From contig NZ_SMAM01000006.1 in assembly GCF_004346205.1 (NCBI RefSeq), forward strand, positions 1-38,838: a stretch of DNA of 38,838 bases, given 5' to 3'. Below the pieces are notes generated by a model. The model was not told where the DNA came from and did no database searches. It was given only the letters and a program-made list of their open reading frames with translations. Positions 24,713 to 33,738 of the stretch are shown in pieces. Position 1 is the first letter of the stretch; each line of letters starts with the position of its first letter. A program made the translations under genes and the position numbers. The DNA is from Bibersteinia trehalosi (GTDB taxonomy: Bacteria > Pseudomonadota > Gammaproteobacteria > Enterobacterales > Pasteurellaceae).

Positions 24713-27652
24713 ATGAAAAGAATGTTAATTAATGCCACGCAAAAAGAAGAGTTGCGTGTAGCCCTCGTTGATGGGCAAAGATTGTTCGACTTGGATATCG
24801 AAAGCCCAGGACACGAACAGAAAAAAGCTAATATCTACAAAGGAAAAATTACCCGTGTCGAGCCAAGTTTAGAGGCTGCATTCGTTGATTATGGTGCTGA
24901 ACGTCACGGTTTCCTCCCATTAAAAGAAATTTCCCGTGAATACTTCCCACAAGGTTATGTATTCCAAGGCCGCCCAAATATCAAAGATATTATTCAAGAA
25001 GGGCAGGAAGTTATTGTTCAAGTGAGCAAAGAAGAGCGAGGCAATAAAGGTGCAGCATTAACCACCTTTATCTCCCTTGCGGGCAGTTATCTTGTCTTAA
25101 TGCCAAACAATCCTCGTGCAGGCGGCATTTCTCGTCGTATTGAAGGCGATGAGCGTTTAGAGTTAAAAGAAGCATTAGATTGCTTAGATGTGCCAGAAGA
25201 CGTAGGACTTATTGTGCGTACTGCGGGTGTTGGTAAATCACCTGAAGAGTTGCAATGGGACTTAAAAGTGCTGTTGCACCATTGGGAGGCTATCAAGAAA
25301 GCGGCTGAATCTCGCCCTGCGCCATTCTTAATCCACCAAGAAAGCGATGTGATTGTACGTGCAATCCGTGATTATCTTCGTCGTGATATTGGTGAGATCT
25401 TAATTGATAGCAAAAAAGTATTTGAGAAAGCCAAAAATCATATCCGCTTAGTTCGCCCTGATTTTATCAACCGTGTTCGTTTATACGAAGGCGAAGTGCC
25501 GTTATTTAGTCATTATCAAATTGAATCGCAAATCGAATCAGCATTCCAGCGTGAAGTGCGTTTGCCATCAGGTGGATCAATTGTGATTGATGTCACTGAA
25601 GCATTAACTGCAATTGATATCAACTCTGCGCGTGCAACCCGTGGGGGAGATATCGAAGAAACGGCATTAAATACGAATTTAGAAGCGGCAGATGAAATTG
25701 CTCGCCAATTGCGTTTGCGTGACTTAGGCGGTCTAATTGTAATTGATTTTATTGATATGACCCCTGTGCGTCACCAGCGCGAAGTAGAAAACCGTATTCG
25801 TGAAGCGACTCGTCAAGACCGTGCGAGAATTCAATTTGGCCGAATTTCTCGTTTCGGCTTGCTTGAAATGAGTCGTCAGCGCTTAAGCCCATCATTAAGT
25901 GAAGCATCAAGTCATGTTTGTCCTCGCTGTCAGGGTACGGGTAAAGTACGTGATAATGAATCCATCGCACTTTCAATTTTACGTTTAGTCGAAGAAGAAG
26001 CGATTAAAGAAAATTCAGCACAAATTCATAGTATTGTGCCAGTACAGATTGCAACGTATTTACTTAATGAAAAACGTAAAGCGATCAGCGATATTGAAAA
26101 ACGTCATGATGTACAAGTGATTGTTGTACCAAGTGAAAGTATGGAAACCCCGCACTTTAGCGTTTATCGCCTACGTGAAAATGAAATTGTGCCAGCACTT
26201 AGCTATGATTTAGCGAAGCGTTATCAAGATCGCCAAGAAGAGCAAATGCCGCACAGCCATTCAGATGAAGCGTTAGTGACTCGCAATGAACCGGTGATCA
26301 CTGTTGAAAGCGTGCTACAAAATGCGGAATTAAATATTCAGCCAGCACCAACGCCAGTTAAACCAGCTAAGCCATCGCTACTGAGCCGTTTCTTTGCGGC
26401 AATTAAAGGTTTCTTTGCTGAGGAAGAAGAGAAAGCGCCAGAGAAAAAAACGCGTAATAAAACACGTAATCAGCGCGATCGCCGTAATCAGCGTCGTGAA
26501 CGCCCAAATCGCGAGCGTAACCCAGAACGTAATGAGCGTAATGCTGTGCAAGCGGTTAAAAATGAAGAAAAATCTGCAAATATTAGCGAACCGAAAAAGC
26601 GTCGTGAGATTGTGGAAGAGATTGCTGGTAGCTCACCGCAAGCCGAGCAACAAGCAAAAGTAGCAGAACGCCGTCAGCGCCGTGAACTGCGTAAAAAAGT
26701 GCGAATTGAAGCAGCACCAGCGGTGGATGCAGGAGTAGTTGAACCGCGTGTTGAAAAAAATGAGCTAGAGACGACATCTGTCGCACCGGTAGCAAATGTT
26801 ACGCTTGCCGAAGTCGTGATTCCTGAGGCAAAAGCCGATACATTGGAAATGAAAGGCGAAAATGACAATCGTGAAAATGGACGTCGTAGAATGCCACGTC
26901 ACTTACGAGTGGGTAATCAACGTCGTCGTGAGCGTCGTGAAACAAGCCAAGTTGTCGCGCCAATGCCATTAACGGCTGCTGTAATGTCGCCAGAACTGGC
27001 TAGTGGTAAAGTTAGTGTTGCCTTAGCGAATACAAAAGTAGAAGAGAAACCGAGTTTCTTATCTGTTGATGAGATGCTGCAGCAAGAGCAAGTTGTTGTT
27101 ACAACAGCAGAAACAGAAAACGCGACACATCAAGAATCTGCTCAGCCTTTCGTTGATTTCGTCACTCAAGGTACAAACCGTGACTTAGTGAAAGAAAACA
27201 AAGAGCGTAAAGAGCAAACTCGCGCTCAAACGGATGAGCATGTCACAAAATCGGTAAAACCAGAAATGCCAACTGCACAACCATTTGGTTTAGTGGTTAG
27301 TCAGCCGAGTACTCGTGATTTAGTGAAAGAAAACCATGAGCGTCGTGGTATTCCTGCAGGAAGCGCAAATTCTGTGGCGGCTCAGACTGTAGCAGACACA
27401 GAACTTGCACCAATGGACATGCCAACGTCCACTTATCAAAGTGAATACCAATTTAGCGGTAAACTTGGAACGGTGTCTCGTGTAGAACATACTACCGCAG
27501 AGAAAACCTTGGCTGCAGCGCCAAGTGAAGAAATCCATTTAGTTCAACTACATGAGTGGCAACATTCAAAATACTATTTCTTCGGTAAAGGCTTTGGTGG
27601 GCACACTAGCGCAATGAGCCATGTTTATTCGGTTGCGAGACAGCCTGAGTAA
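24713..27652 (+). CDS. rne: Ribonuclease E
   Basis: Endonuclease for mRNA decay and for rRNA and tRNA processing, and scaffold of the degradosome. The 979 residues start [20 protein letters not shown]; the S1 domain lies at about 35-125. The DNase I-like catalytic domain has D302 (AIDINSAR) and D345 (VIDFIDM), equivalent to E. coli D303 and D346. The zinc-link CPRC is at 403-406. The C-terminal half (about 520-979) is low-complexity, with arginine-rich RNA-binding stretches (about 575-610, 645-665, 715-745). It ends in [12 protein letters not shown], resembling the PNPase-binding tail of enteric RNase E. A near-duplicate motif AQPF...RDLVKEN.ER occurs at about 808 and 855. Confidence 0.97.
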   Translation: MKRMLINATQKEELRVALVDGQRLFDLDIESPGHEQKKANIYKGKITRVEPSLEAAFVDYGAERHGFLPLKEISREYFPQGYVFQGRPNIKDIIQEGQEVIVQVSKEERGNKGAALTTFISLAGSYLVLMPNNPRAGGISRRIEGDERLELKEALDCLDVPEDVGLIVRTAGVGKSPEELQWDLKVLLHHWEAIKKAAESRPAPFLIHQESDVIVRAIRDYLRRDIGEILIDSKKVFEKAKNHIRLVRPDFINRVRLYEGEVPLFSHYQIESQIESAFQREVRLPSGGSIVIDVTEALTAIDINSARATRGGDIEETALNTNLEAADEIARQLRLRDLGGLIVIDFIDMTPVRHQREVENRIREATRQDRARIQFGRISRFGLLEMSRQRLSPSLSEASSHVCPRCQGTGKVRDNESIALSILRLVEEEAIKENSAQIHSIVPVQIATYLLNEKRKAISDIEKRHDVQVIVVPSESMETPHFSVYRLRENEIVPALSYDLAKRYQDRQEEQMPHSHSDEALVTRNEPVITVESVLQNAELNIQPAPTPVKPAKPSLLSRFFAAIKGFFAEEEEKAPEKKTRNKTRNQRDRRNQRRERPNRERNPERNERNAVQAVKNEEKSANISEPKKRREIVEEIAGSSPQAEQQAKVAERRQRRELRKKVRIEAAPAVDAGVVEPRVEKNELETTSVAPVANVTLAEVVIPEAKADTLEMKGENDNRENGRRRMPRHLRVGNQRRRERRETSQVVAPMPLTAAVMSPELASGKVSVALANTKVEEKPSFLSVDEMLQQEQVVVTTAETENATHQESAQPFVDFVTQGTNRDLVKENKERKEQTRAQTDEHVTKSVKPEMPTAQPFGLVVSQPSTRDLVKENHERRGIPAGSANSVAAQTVADTELAPMDMPTSTYQSEYQFSGKLGTVSRVEHTTAEKTLAAAPSEEIHLVQLHEWQHSKYYFFGKGFGGHTSAMSHVYSVARQPE

Positions 27653-27668
27653 AATTCATGCAAATGAT

Positions 27669-27698
27669 ATGGTTCGAATGAACTATTATTCGAACCAT
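27669..27698 (+). other. Hairpin between rne and lipoprotein gene
   Basis: ATGGTTCGAAT (27669-27679) pairs perfectly with ATTCGAACCAT (27688-27698), loop of 8. No T run follows, so it may be an mRNA-stabilising or processing structure rather than an intrinsic terminator. Confidence 0.5.
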
Positions 27699-27744
27699 TA
27701 CTCTAAGACTAGTATTTTTTATACTTTAATAAGGACTCTTTTTT

Positions 27745-28446
27745 ATGAAAAAATCACTCTTAGCATTAGTATTCGGTGCAGCATTGACATTAACTGCTTG
27801 TGATCAAGCAAAGGAAACAGCAAAAGATGTTAAACAAGCTGCAGAAGCCGCAACAGCAGAAGTAAAAGAAACTGTTGCTGAAGCAAAAGATGCCGTAGTA
27901 GAAAAAGCAGGAGAAGCCAAAGCTGTTGTTGCGGAAGCTAAAGATTCTGCAACAGCAAAAGTGGAAGATGTGAAAGAGGCTGTTTCAAATGCCGCAACAG
28001 AAGTGAAAGAAGCGGCGGTTGCTAAAGTTGAAGAAGTAAAAGAAGCAGCAACTAATGCAGTGGCAGATGCAAAAGAAACGGCAGTTGCGAAAGTTGAAGC
28101 GGCAAAAGAAGCTGCAACTAATGCGGTAGTGGATGCAAAAGATGCAGCAACAGCAAAAGTTGAAGAAGCAAAAGAAACTGCAACTAACGCAGTGGCAGAT
28201 GTAAAAGAAGCGGCAGCAGCGAAAGTTGAAGCAGCAAAAGAAACTGCAACTAACGCAGTGGCAGATGCAAAAGAAGCGGCAGCAGCGAAAGTTGAAGCAG
28301 CAAAAGAAACTGCAACTAGTGCAGTAGCAGATGCAAAAGATGCTGCAGCAGAGAAAGTTGAAGCAGTTAAAGGTGCTGCAACTGATGCGATGAAAGCAGT
28401 AAGTGATAAAGCAGAAGAAGTAAAATCTGCGGTAGAAAGCAAATAA
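27745..28446 (+). CDS. Alanine/lysine-rich lipoprotein with 22-residue helical repeats
   Basis: Unassigned lipoprotein of 233 residues. The signal peptide ends in lipobox LTAC with Cys19 as the lipidated residue; Asp20 at position +2 would retain it in the inner membrane under the E. coli Lol rule. The rest is almost purely Ala, Lys, Glu, Val and Thr, without aromatic residues. It consists of about six 22-residue units (two 11-mers each) of the type AKVEAAKETATNAVADAKEA. Such 11-residue helical repeats occur in LEA group 3 proteins and apolipoproteins and suggest a long amphipathic helix. AAGGA at 27731-27735 sets the start. A related lipoprotein follows after a terminator. Confidence 0.85.
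   Translation: MKKSLLALVFGAALTLTACDQAKETAKDVKQAAEAATAEVKETVAEAKDAVVEKAGEAKAVVAEAKDSATAKVEDVKEAVSNAATEVKEAAVAKVEEVKEAATNAVADAKETAVAKVEAAKEAATNAVVDAKDAATAKVEEAKETATNAVADVKEAAAAKVEAAKETATNAVADAKEAAAAKVEAAKETATSAVADAKDAAAEKVEAVKGAATDAMKAVSDKAEEVKSAVESK
28165..28353 (+). repeat. 66-bp tandem repeat inside the lipoprotein gene
   Basis: Successive 66-bp units encode KETATN.AVAD.KEAAAAKVEAA. Two adjacent units around 28220-28350 differ at only one or a few bases (GATGTAAAAG versus GATGCAAAAG), showing recent duplication. Further, more diverged units extend upstream to about 28010. The unit keeps the reading frame. Confidence 0.8.
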
Positions 28447-28460
28447 TTTTAACTTGAAAT

Positions 28461-28490
28461 AAGGCGTAGATAAGTTTCTACGCCTTTTAT
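28461..28490 (+). terminator. Terminator after the repeat lipoprotein
   Basis: AAGGCGTAGA (28461-28470) pairs with TCTACGCCTT (28477-28486), followed by TTATTTAT. It lies between the two lipoprotein genes. Confidence 0.8.
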
Positions 28491-28504
28491 TTATGAGGAT
28501 AAAA

Positions 28505-29071
28505 ATGAGAAAATCACTGTTAGCATTGAGTGTATTGGGCTCAGCAGTTGCGCTTACTGCTTGTGATAACGGAAAAACCGAACTGCAAGCAGAAGTACAA
28601 CATCTTAAAGCACAATTAAGTGAGCTACAAAAAACAAGCGATGAGAAAATTGCAGAAATCCGCAAAGAAGCTGAAGATGAAATTGCAATAGCCCAAAGGT
28701 TAGCGGATGAAAAAGTAGCGGCTGCACAGAAAAATCTTGAAGAAAAATTAGCAAGCTTACAAAAAGAAGTAGAAGCTGCTAAAAAAGAAGCAGAACAAGC
28801 ACGGAAAGAAGCAAATGAAAAGAAAGATAAACTTTCTGATGCTCTAAATGGTTTGAAAGAAAGTTTTGGTCATTCTATGAATGAGGCAAAATCAGCCGTT
28901 GCTGATAAGATGAATAGTTTCGGCAAAGTGATTCAGAATGTGGCATCAGAGTTACAATCTGATGATAAAGAGATAGGTAAAATGCTTGAAAAAGCGGTTT
29001 CTGATGTGAAAAAAGAGTTAGCGGCAGATGCTGCTACATTAGAAGCAAAACCTGAAACAAAAAGTGAGTAG
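28505..29071 (+). CDS. Coiled-coil lipoprotein
   Basis: Lipoprotein of 188 residues, function not recognised. It starts MRKSLLALSVLGSAVALTACDN: lipobox LTAC, Cys19, then Asp-Asn at +2/+3, a strong inner membrane retention signal in E. coli. The N-terminus is nearly the same as that of the preceding lipoprotein, suggesting duplication. Residues 24-105 form a heptad-rich coiled coil (ELQAEVQHLKAQLSELQKTS...), followed by a less regular helical region with no aromatic residues except F. GAGGA at 28495-28499 supports ATG 28505 over the in-frame ATG at 28493. A GC-rich hairpin follows the gene. Confidence 0.82.
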   Translation: MRKSLLALSVLGSAVALTACDNGKTELQAEVQHLKAQLSELQKTSDEKIAEIRKEAEDEIAIAQRLADEKVAAAQKNLEEKLASLQKEVEAAKKEAEQARKEANEKKDKLSDALNGLKESFGHSMNEAKSAVADKMNSFGKVIQNVASELQSDDKEIGKMLEKAVSDVKKELAADAATLEAKPETKSE

Positions 29072-29083
29072 TCCACATACATT

Positions 29084-29108
29084 GCCCGCTTTTAAGCGGG
29101 CTTCATTT
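29084..29108 (+). terminator. Hairpin terminator after the coiled-coil lipoprotein
   Basis: GCCCGCT (29084-29090), loop TTTA, AGCGGGC (29095-29101), then TTCATTT. The stem is strong and the T run is weak. It lies between convergent genes. Confidence 0.65.
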
Positions 29109-29124
29109 AAAGTATCAAAGCAAC

Positions 29125-30015
29125 TTATTTTGCTAATTTAATCAACACGCCACTTCCTGGTATAAAGGAACTTGCTGCTTCAGCAGCAATATCAATAATC
29201 ACTTCTTTAAATTTCTCATTAGATAAAAGCTCAATATTTTGCTCATTTTCGAGTCGCTCCCCATTTACGGCATTAATACGCATATAAACAGTTTCTTGAG
29301 TCGATTTTTTATAACATTTGAAAATATGTATTGGCACTAAATAAAGTTCAAATTTACGGTAACGAATAGTATCACTAATAATTCTGTGTGATTTTATTTC
29401 AGCCAATAATCGTGTATTAATTTTTTGTACCATATCTACTTTTGATAGAGCAGGTTTAATTAATTTATCATTATCTAAAGCAAAATCATATTTTTTGGGC
29501 TTAAATTTATTAATGAAATGGTTATGAAAGTTTTCGTCAGTCAGACCATTTTCATTATCAAATATTTGTGAAAGAATATTTTCTCGGACACAGCTTTCAG
29601 TAAATTTTAAGGTAATATTACCATTATCTACTGGATAAGAGGCTACTTGCATAGAATCATCACGAATAATACTGATGTTTTTGGCATCTGTATTAGAAAT
29701 AGTGATTTTCTCTTCCCTATTATATTCATATTCAGTATGGCGTTCAGCCATAATTTTCCAGTAAGATTTCAAAAAACAACCTTCATAAGAAATATCAATA
29801 TCATCATTTTCTTGCGAGGTATTCTTATTGACAAAACTTTTAATAAATTTTGTTGTTCTATTTTTGAGCATATCCAGTTTGCCAAAAGCTTCTTCTTTTA
29901 GCTTGGTTGCTTCGTTAATAGCTGCATCTTTACTGTAAATTTCTTTAAATTTAAAAATTTCTGTGGGAGGAATGGCTTCAAATTGTGTTTGCGTTGGAAT
30001 TTCTGTTAAAGACAT
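29125..30015 (-). CDS. Hypothetical protein
   Basis: I do not recognise this 296-residue protein. It has no signal peptide and is rich in Lys, Asn, Ile and Glu, more AT-biased than its neighbours valS and rne. An acidic/helical N-terminal third (EIFKFKEIYSKDAAINEATK) is followed by a mixed beta region. The last 25 residues are the only hydrophobic stretch (IDIAAEAASSFIPGSGVLIKLA), which could contact a membrane. ATG at 30015 is preferred over 30021 because AAGGA has 8-base spacing to it. It lies downstream of valS, separated by an uptake-signal palindrome. An accessory origin is likely from composition; the function is unknown. Confidence 0.7.
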   Translation of the reverse strand: MSLTEIPTQTQFEAIPPTEIFKFKEIYSKDAAINEATKLKEEAFGKLDMLKNRTTKFIKSFVNKNTSQENDDIDISYEGCFLKSYWKIMAERHTEYEYNREEKITISNTDAKNISIIRDDSMQVASYPVDNGNITLKFTESCVRENILSQIFDNENGLTDENFHNHFINKFKPKKYDFALDNDKLIKPALSKVDMVQKINTRLLAEIKSHRIISDTIRYRKFELYLVPIHIFKCYKKSTQETVYMRINAVNGERLENEQNIELLSNEKFKEVIIDIAAEAASSFIPGSGVLIKLAK

Positions 30016-30037
30016 TTTCATATTCCTTAATATATTA

Positions 30038-30083
30038 AAGCGGTCGAAATATTGTAAATTTTTACAAAAATCCGACCGCTTGT
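30038..30083 (-). terminator. Uptake-signal palindrome, likely valS terminator
   Basis: AAGCGGTCG (30038-30046) pairs with CGACCGCTT (30073-30081), with an inner TTGTAA/TTACAA stem. It contains an exact uptake signal (30075-30083). It lies just beyond the valS stop on the minus strand. Confidence 0.6.
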
Positions 30084-30090
30084 TAATTAA

Positions 30091-32955
30091 TTACAGGGTT
30101 TCAATTTCTTGATATTGCTGCTGTAATTTGGCAAGTCCGTCTAAGTAGCCTTGCATTTTTTCACGCTCTTTGGCGATAACTTGCTCAGGAGCTTTGGCAA
30201 CAAAGGCTTCGTTTGAGAGTTTGCCTTCAATGCGAGCCACTTCACCTTTGAGTTTATCCATCTCTTTGGTTAAGCGTGCGAGTTCGGCTTCTTTGTTGAT
30301 AAAGCCTGCCATTGGGATCAAGATCTCACCATTTGCCACCAGTTTTGCCACCGATAGCGGTGCGTTCTCGCCATTTTCCAGCACTTTCACGCTATCTAAT
30401 TTCGCCATTGATTTGAGCAATACTTCGTTAGCGTTCAAGATTGCAACTTCGTTCGCTGAGAAGTTACGGGCGATTAAATCTAAGCCTTTGCTTGGGGCAA
30501 TGTTGCTTTCTGCACGAATGTTACGCACCGCCACAATCACCTCTTTGATGAAGTTGATTTGTGCTTCTGCGGTTTTATCAATGCGTGTAGCGTCCACTTT
30601 CGGGAATGCTTGAAGCATAATGGTATCCGCTTCAATTCCCACAAAGCCTTTCACTTTCTGCCAGATTTCTTCAGTAATAAACGGCATTACTGGGTGGATT
30701 AAACGTAGAAGTTTTTCCAATACGTTTACCAACGTGCGACTTGCCCCACGACGTTGGGCATCTGTACCTTTGAAGAAAATTGGTTTGGTTAGCTCTAAAT
30801 ACCAGTCGCAGAATTGATCCCAAGTAAATTCGTAGATCGCATTTGCCACTAAGTCAAAACGGTATTGGGCAAGAGCGGTGCGGAAAGTTTCCACCGTGCG
30901 GTTGAATTGGCTTTCAATCCAACGATCGGCAAGGCTAAATTCCACTTCACCTTCACTTAAATCTAACTTATCGTTAGTCAGCACATAACGGCTGGCATTC
31001 CACAATTTATTGCAGAAGTTACGATAGCCTTCTAGACGTTTCATATCCCAGTTGATGTCTCGACCGTTACTTGCTAATGCCGCAAGGGTGAAACGTAGAG
31101 CATCTGTACCGTGTGCTGCAATGCCGTCAGCAAATTCTTTGCGGGTTGCCTTAGCAATTTTTTCCGCTAGTTGCGGCTGCATCATATTGCCGGTGCGTTT
31201 TTCGAGCAAATCGTCGAGGCTGATGCCGTCAATCATATCAATCGGGTCTAAAACGTTCCCTTTCGATTTCGACATTTTCTGCCCTTGCTCGTCACGGATC
31301 AAGCCCGTCACATACACGGTTTTGAACGGCACTTGCGGTTTGCCGTTTTCATCTTTGATGAAGTGCATCGTGAACATAATCATTCGAGCAACCCAGAAGA
31401 AGATGATGTCGAAACCGGTAATCAGCACATCGGTCGGGTGGAACATTTTCAGCTCTTTGGTGTTTTCAGGCCAGCCGAGCGTTGAGAATGTCCAAAGTCC
31501 TGACGAGAACCAAGTATCCAGTACGTCTTCATCTTGTTTTAATGGTAAGTCCGCAGGCAAGTTGTGTTTCGCGCGCACTTCCGCTTCATCTCGTGCTACA
31601 TAAACATTGCCTTGCTCGTCATACCATGCCGGAATGCGATGTCCCCACCAAAGTTGGCGAGAGATACACCAGTCTTGAATATCACGCATCCAAGAGAAAT
31701 AGAGGTTTTCGTACTGTTTCGGCACGAATTGGATTTCGCCGTCTTCCACCGCTTTGGTAGCGACTTCGGCAAGCGGTTTTACGCTCACATACCATTGATC
31801 GGTGAGCATCGGCTCAATCGGCACGCCGCCACGGTCACCATACGGCACTTTTAAGTCGTGCGGTTTGATTTGATCTAAAAGACCGAGGGCTTCAAAGTCG
31901 GCAACGATTTTCTTACGCGCAGCAAAACGTTCTAAGCCTTGATACTCGGCAGGAATTGGGGCGGCATAGTCCGCAAGCGGTTTACCGTCAGTGCCGATAA
32001 TTTCCGCTTCCGCACGAATATCCGCATTCAAGGTCATTACATTCACCATCGGCAGTGAATGACGTTTACCCACTTCATAGTCGTTGAAATCGTGGGCAGG
32101 GGTAATTTTCACCACGCCCGTACCGAACTCACGATCCACATACTCATCGGCAATAATCGGGATTTCACGGTTAGCAAGCGGCAGAATTACGCTCTTACCA
32201 ATCAAGGCTTGATAACGCTCATCTTCAGGGTGAACCGCAACCGCAGTATCGCCCAACATGGTTTCAGGACGGGTCGTTGCCACCACTAAGTAATCTAAAC
32301 CGTCAGCGGTTTTCGCACCGTTGGCGAGCGGATAGCGGAAATGCCACAGCGAGCCTTTGCTCTCTTTGTTTTCCACTTCCAAATCAGAAATCGCGGTATG
32401 CAGTTTCGGATCCCAGTTTACCAGGCGTTTGCCACGGTAAATCAAGCCCTCTTCGTGTAAGCGAACGAACACTTCTTTCACCGCATTAGACAAGCCCTCG
32501 TCCATTGTAAAACGCTCACGATCCCAGTCAATCGAGTTGCCCAAGCGACGCATTTGCTGGCTGATTGTGCCGCCCGAATAGGCTTTCCAATCCCAAATTT
32601 TGTTGATAAACGCCTCACGCCCGTAATCGTGGCGGGTTTTGCCCTCTTCCGCAGCGATTTTACGCTCCACCACCATTTGGGTTGCAATCCCCGCATGGTC
32701 AGTCCCTGTTTGCCAAAGGGTATTGTTGCCCTCCATACGGTTAAAGCGAATCAGCGTATCCATCAACGTCTGCTGGAAAGCGTGCCCCATATGCAACGAA
32801 CCCGTTACATTCGGCGGCGGAATAGCGATACAGTAGCTTGGAACATTCGGGTTTTCATTCGGCTTAAAATAGCCTTGCGATTCCCAGTGTTGGTAGAGCG
32901 CTTGCTCTACGGCGGAAGGGTTAAAACGGTCTTCCATTGTGAATTGTTTTGTCAT
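30091..32955 (-). CDS. valS: Valyl-tRNA synthetase
   Basis: Charges tRNA-Val with valine. Class I synthetase of 954 residues (E. coli 951). The HIGH-type motif is in [14 protein letters not shown] near residues 48-61. An editing domain lies in the middle ([22 protein letters not shown]). The KMSKS loop is at 560-564 ([10 protein letters not shown]). An anticodon-binding domain and a C-terminal tRNA-binding coiled coil (about 890-950) follow. ATG 32955 is taken as the start; the ribosome binding site is weak and an in-frame ATG at 32937 closer to the E. coli N-terminus is possible. In E. coli valS directly follows holC; here five accessory genes or remnants lie between them. Confidence 0.97.
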   Translation of the reverse strand: MTKQFTMEDRFNPSAVEQALYQHWESQGYFKPNENPNVPSYCIAIPPPNVTGSLHMGHAFQQTLMDTLIRFNRMEGNNTLWQTGTDHAGIATQMVVERKIAAEEGKTRHDYGREAFINKIWDWKAYSGGTISQQMRRLGNSIDWDRERFTMDEGLSNAVKEVFVRLHEEGLIYRGKRLVNWDPKLHTAISDLEVENKESKGSLWHFRYPLANGAKTADGLDYLVVATTRPETMLGDTAVAVHPEDERYQALIGKSVILPLANREIPIIADEYVDREFGTGVVKITPAHDFNDYEVGKRHSLPMVNVMTLNADIRAEAEIIGTDGKPLADYAAPIPAEYQGLERFAARKKIVADFEALGLLDQIKPHDLKVPYGDRGGVPIEPMLTDQWYVSVKPLAEVATKAVEDGEIQFVPKQYENLYFSWMRDIQDWCISRQLWWGHRIPAWYDEQGNVYVARDEAEVRAKHNLPADLPLKQDEDVLDTWFSSGLWTFSTLGWPENTKELKMFHPTDVLITGFDIIFFWVARMIMFTMHFIKDENGKPQVPFKTVYVTGLIRDEQGQKMSKSKGNVLDPIDMIDGISLDDLLEKRTGNMMQPQLAEKIAKATRKEFADGIAAHGTDALRFTLAALASNGRDINWDMKRLEGYRNFCNKLWNASRYVLTNDKLDLSEGEVEFSLADRWIESQFNRTVETFRTALAQYRFDLVANAIYEFTWDQFCDWYLELTKPIFFKGTDAQRRGASRTLVNVLEKLLRLIHPVMPFITEEIWQKVKGFVGIEADTIMLQAFPKVDATRIDKTAEAQINFIKEVIVAVRNIRAESNIAPSKGLDLIARNFSANEVAILNANEVLLKSMAKLDSVKVLENGENAPLSVAKLVANGEILIPMAGFINKEAELARLTKEMDKLKGEVARIEGKLSNEAFVAKAPEQVIAKEREKMQGYLDGLAKLQQQYQEIETL

Positions 32956-32989
32956 TGGTTTTTCTCTTTTTTAATTTTATCTATTACTA

Positions 32990-33487
32990 TTAAATTTCAT
33001 AATGTTCTGAAATTTTACTCCATATCTTATGTAAGTAATCGAAATCTAGTTTTCCATTGTAAGTTACCAATGAGATATCAGAAACTTTTTGATATTCATC
33101 ATATAATTGGTTTTGTTCATTTTCATAATGTTTTTTAAAAAACTCATCATTTTTAGGTACAGGGTATTTGCCTGCCCATAAAGTATATTCAGACAATATA
33201 TCTAATAAATTAAATTCTTCTTTAGATAATTTTATACCAGCTTGTATAGCCAAGCTTCTCAGCTTGTGAGTATATTCAAAATCAATATTTTTCTGCTTTA
33301 AAATAGATTTAATTAATAATTCAAAAGCCATCCCCATTAACATCTTATATACATTCCAACAGAAAGGTTTTCTATTTAAATTATCCCACAAGACTTTAGC
33401 AGAAATGAGTAAATCTCCTGATCTTGAACGCCAATGCCCGTGCTCACTATTCATTCGAGTATAAGTTTTCTTATATTGTTCTATCAT
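32990..33487 (-). CDS. HEPN-like domain protein
   Basis: Small cytosolic all-helical protein of 165 residues. The central part resembles HEPN domains: KMLMGMAFELLIKSILKQKN (about 48-67), then EYTHKLRSLAIQAGIKLSKEE (about 71-91) and a last helix LLDILSEYTLWAGKYP, matching the common pattern of an H-x-L loop followed by a final YP helix. I do not see the Rx4-6H nuclease motif in its usual place, so RNase activity is uncertain. HEPN proteins are frequent in toxin-antitoxin and defence loci, and a broken toxin-antitoxin locus lies just upstream. The gene is AT-rich with a poor ribosome binding site (AAGAAAAAG). The family call is by eye. Confidence 0.6.
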   Translation of the reverse strand: MIEQYKKTYTRMNSEHGHWRSRSGDLLISAKVLWDNLNRKPFCWNVYKMLMGMAFELLIKSILKQKNIDFEYTHKLRSLAIQAGIKLSKEEFNLLDILSEYTLWAGKYPVPKNDEFFKKHYENEQNQLYDEYQKVSDISLVTYNGKLDFDYLHKIWSKISEHYEI

Positions 33488-33511
33488 ATCTTTTTCTTGT
33501 AAAAGTACCCT

Positions 33512-33550
33512 TTATGAATCAACAAAATCTTGTTTAAATTGAGCCACTTG
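33512..33550 (-). pseudogene. Possible C-terminal remnant of the broken toxin gene
   Basis: On the minus strand, directly after the hairpin cluster, a short open tail reads LQVAQFKQDFVDS and then TAA. It has no start of its own. It could be the end of the gene interrupted by the hairpins, but so short a tail cannot be assigned with confidence. Confidence 0.25.
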
Positions 33551-33659
33551 TAACCCCACACGAGCCGTGTGGGGTTACGCATAGCCGAGCCACTTTGTGG
33601 CTCTAAGTTACAGCTCCAAAGGAGCTGAGATTATTTAGCCTAGCACGGCTCGTGCTAGG
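33550..33659 (-). repeat. Cluster of four perfect hairpins (palindromic element)
   Basis: Four consecutive perfect stem-loops with 3-base loops fall within 110 bp. H1 is a 13-bp stem (33550-33562 with 33566-33578, loop AGC). H2 is GAGCCAC/GTGGCTC (33587-33603, loop TTT). H3 is CAGCTCC/GGAGCTG (33611-33627, loop AAA). H4 is CCTAGCACG/CGTGCTAGG (33639-33659, loop GCT). The spacers are 8-11 bases. No T run follows any of them, so this is not a set of terminators. H4 supplies the stop codon that truncates the P-loop gene at 33738, suggesting the element was inserted there. Confidence 0.85.
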
Positions 33660-33738
33660 TGATTTCCAATGCATCACGCAAAGTTGATTTGCCCGCACCA
33701 TTCGTACTGCAGTAGAAAATCGCTAAACTATTGTGCAT
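33655..33738 (-). pseudogene. Truncated zeta-toxin-like P-loop gene
   Basis: A 27-residue frame, MHNSLAIFYCSTNGAGKSTL and seven more, ends in a TAG lying within hairpin H4. The Walker A core NGAGKST with preceding hydrophobic strand LAIFYC is how zeta-toxin-like kinases of the 'TNGAGKSTL' type begin; those are normally about 190 residues or more. The start overlaps the 3' end of the small gene at 33728 by 11 bases, a typical toxin-antitoxin arrangement. Nothing of the kinase after Walker A is recognisable, so it is non-functional. The family call rests on the P-loop and context only. Confidence 0.6.

Noticed and set aside
27804-28442. Minus-strand open frames opposite the repeat lipoprotein
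   Set aside because: They are shadows of the Ala/Lys-rich repeat. They have no ribosome binding site or recognisable domain, while the plus-strand gene has a clear lipobox and Shine-Dalgarno sequence.
30170-32836. Numerous plus-strand open frames opposite valS
   Set aside because: They overlap the conserved valS coding strand completely and show no protein family features.
33550-33659. Hairpin cluster considered as a series of terminators or as uptake signals
   Set aside because: No T runs follow any stem on either strand and no uptake signal core is present.
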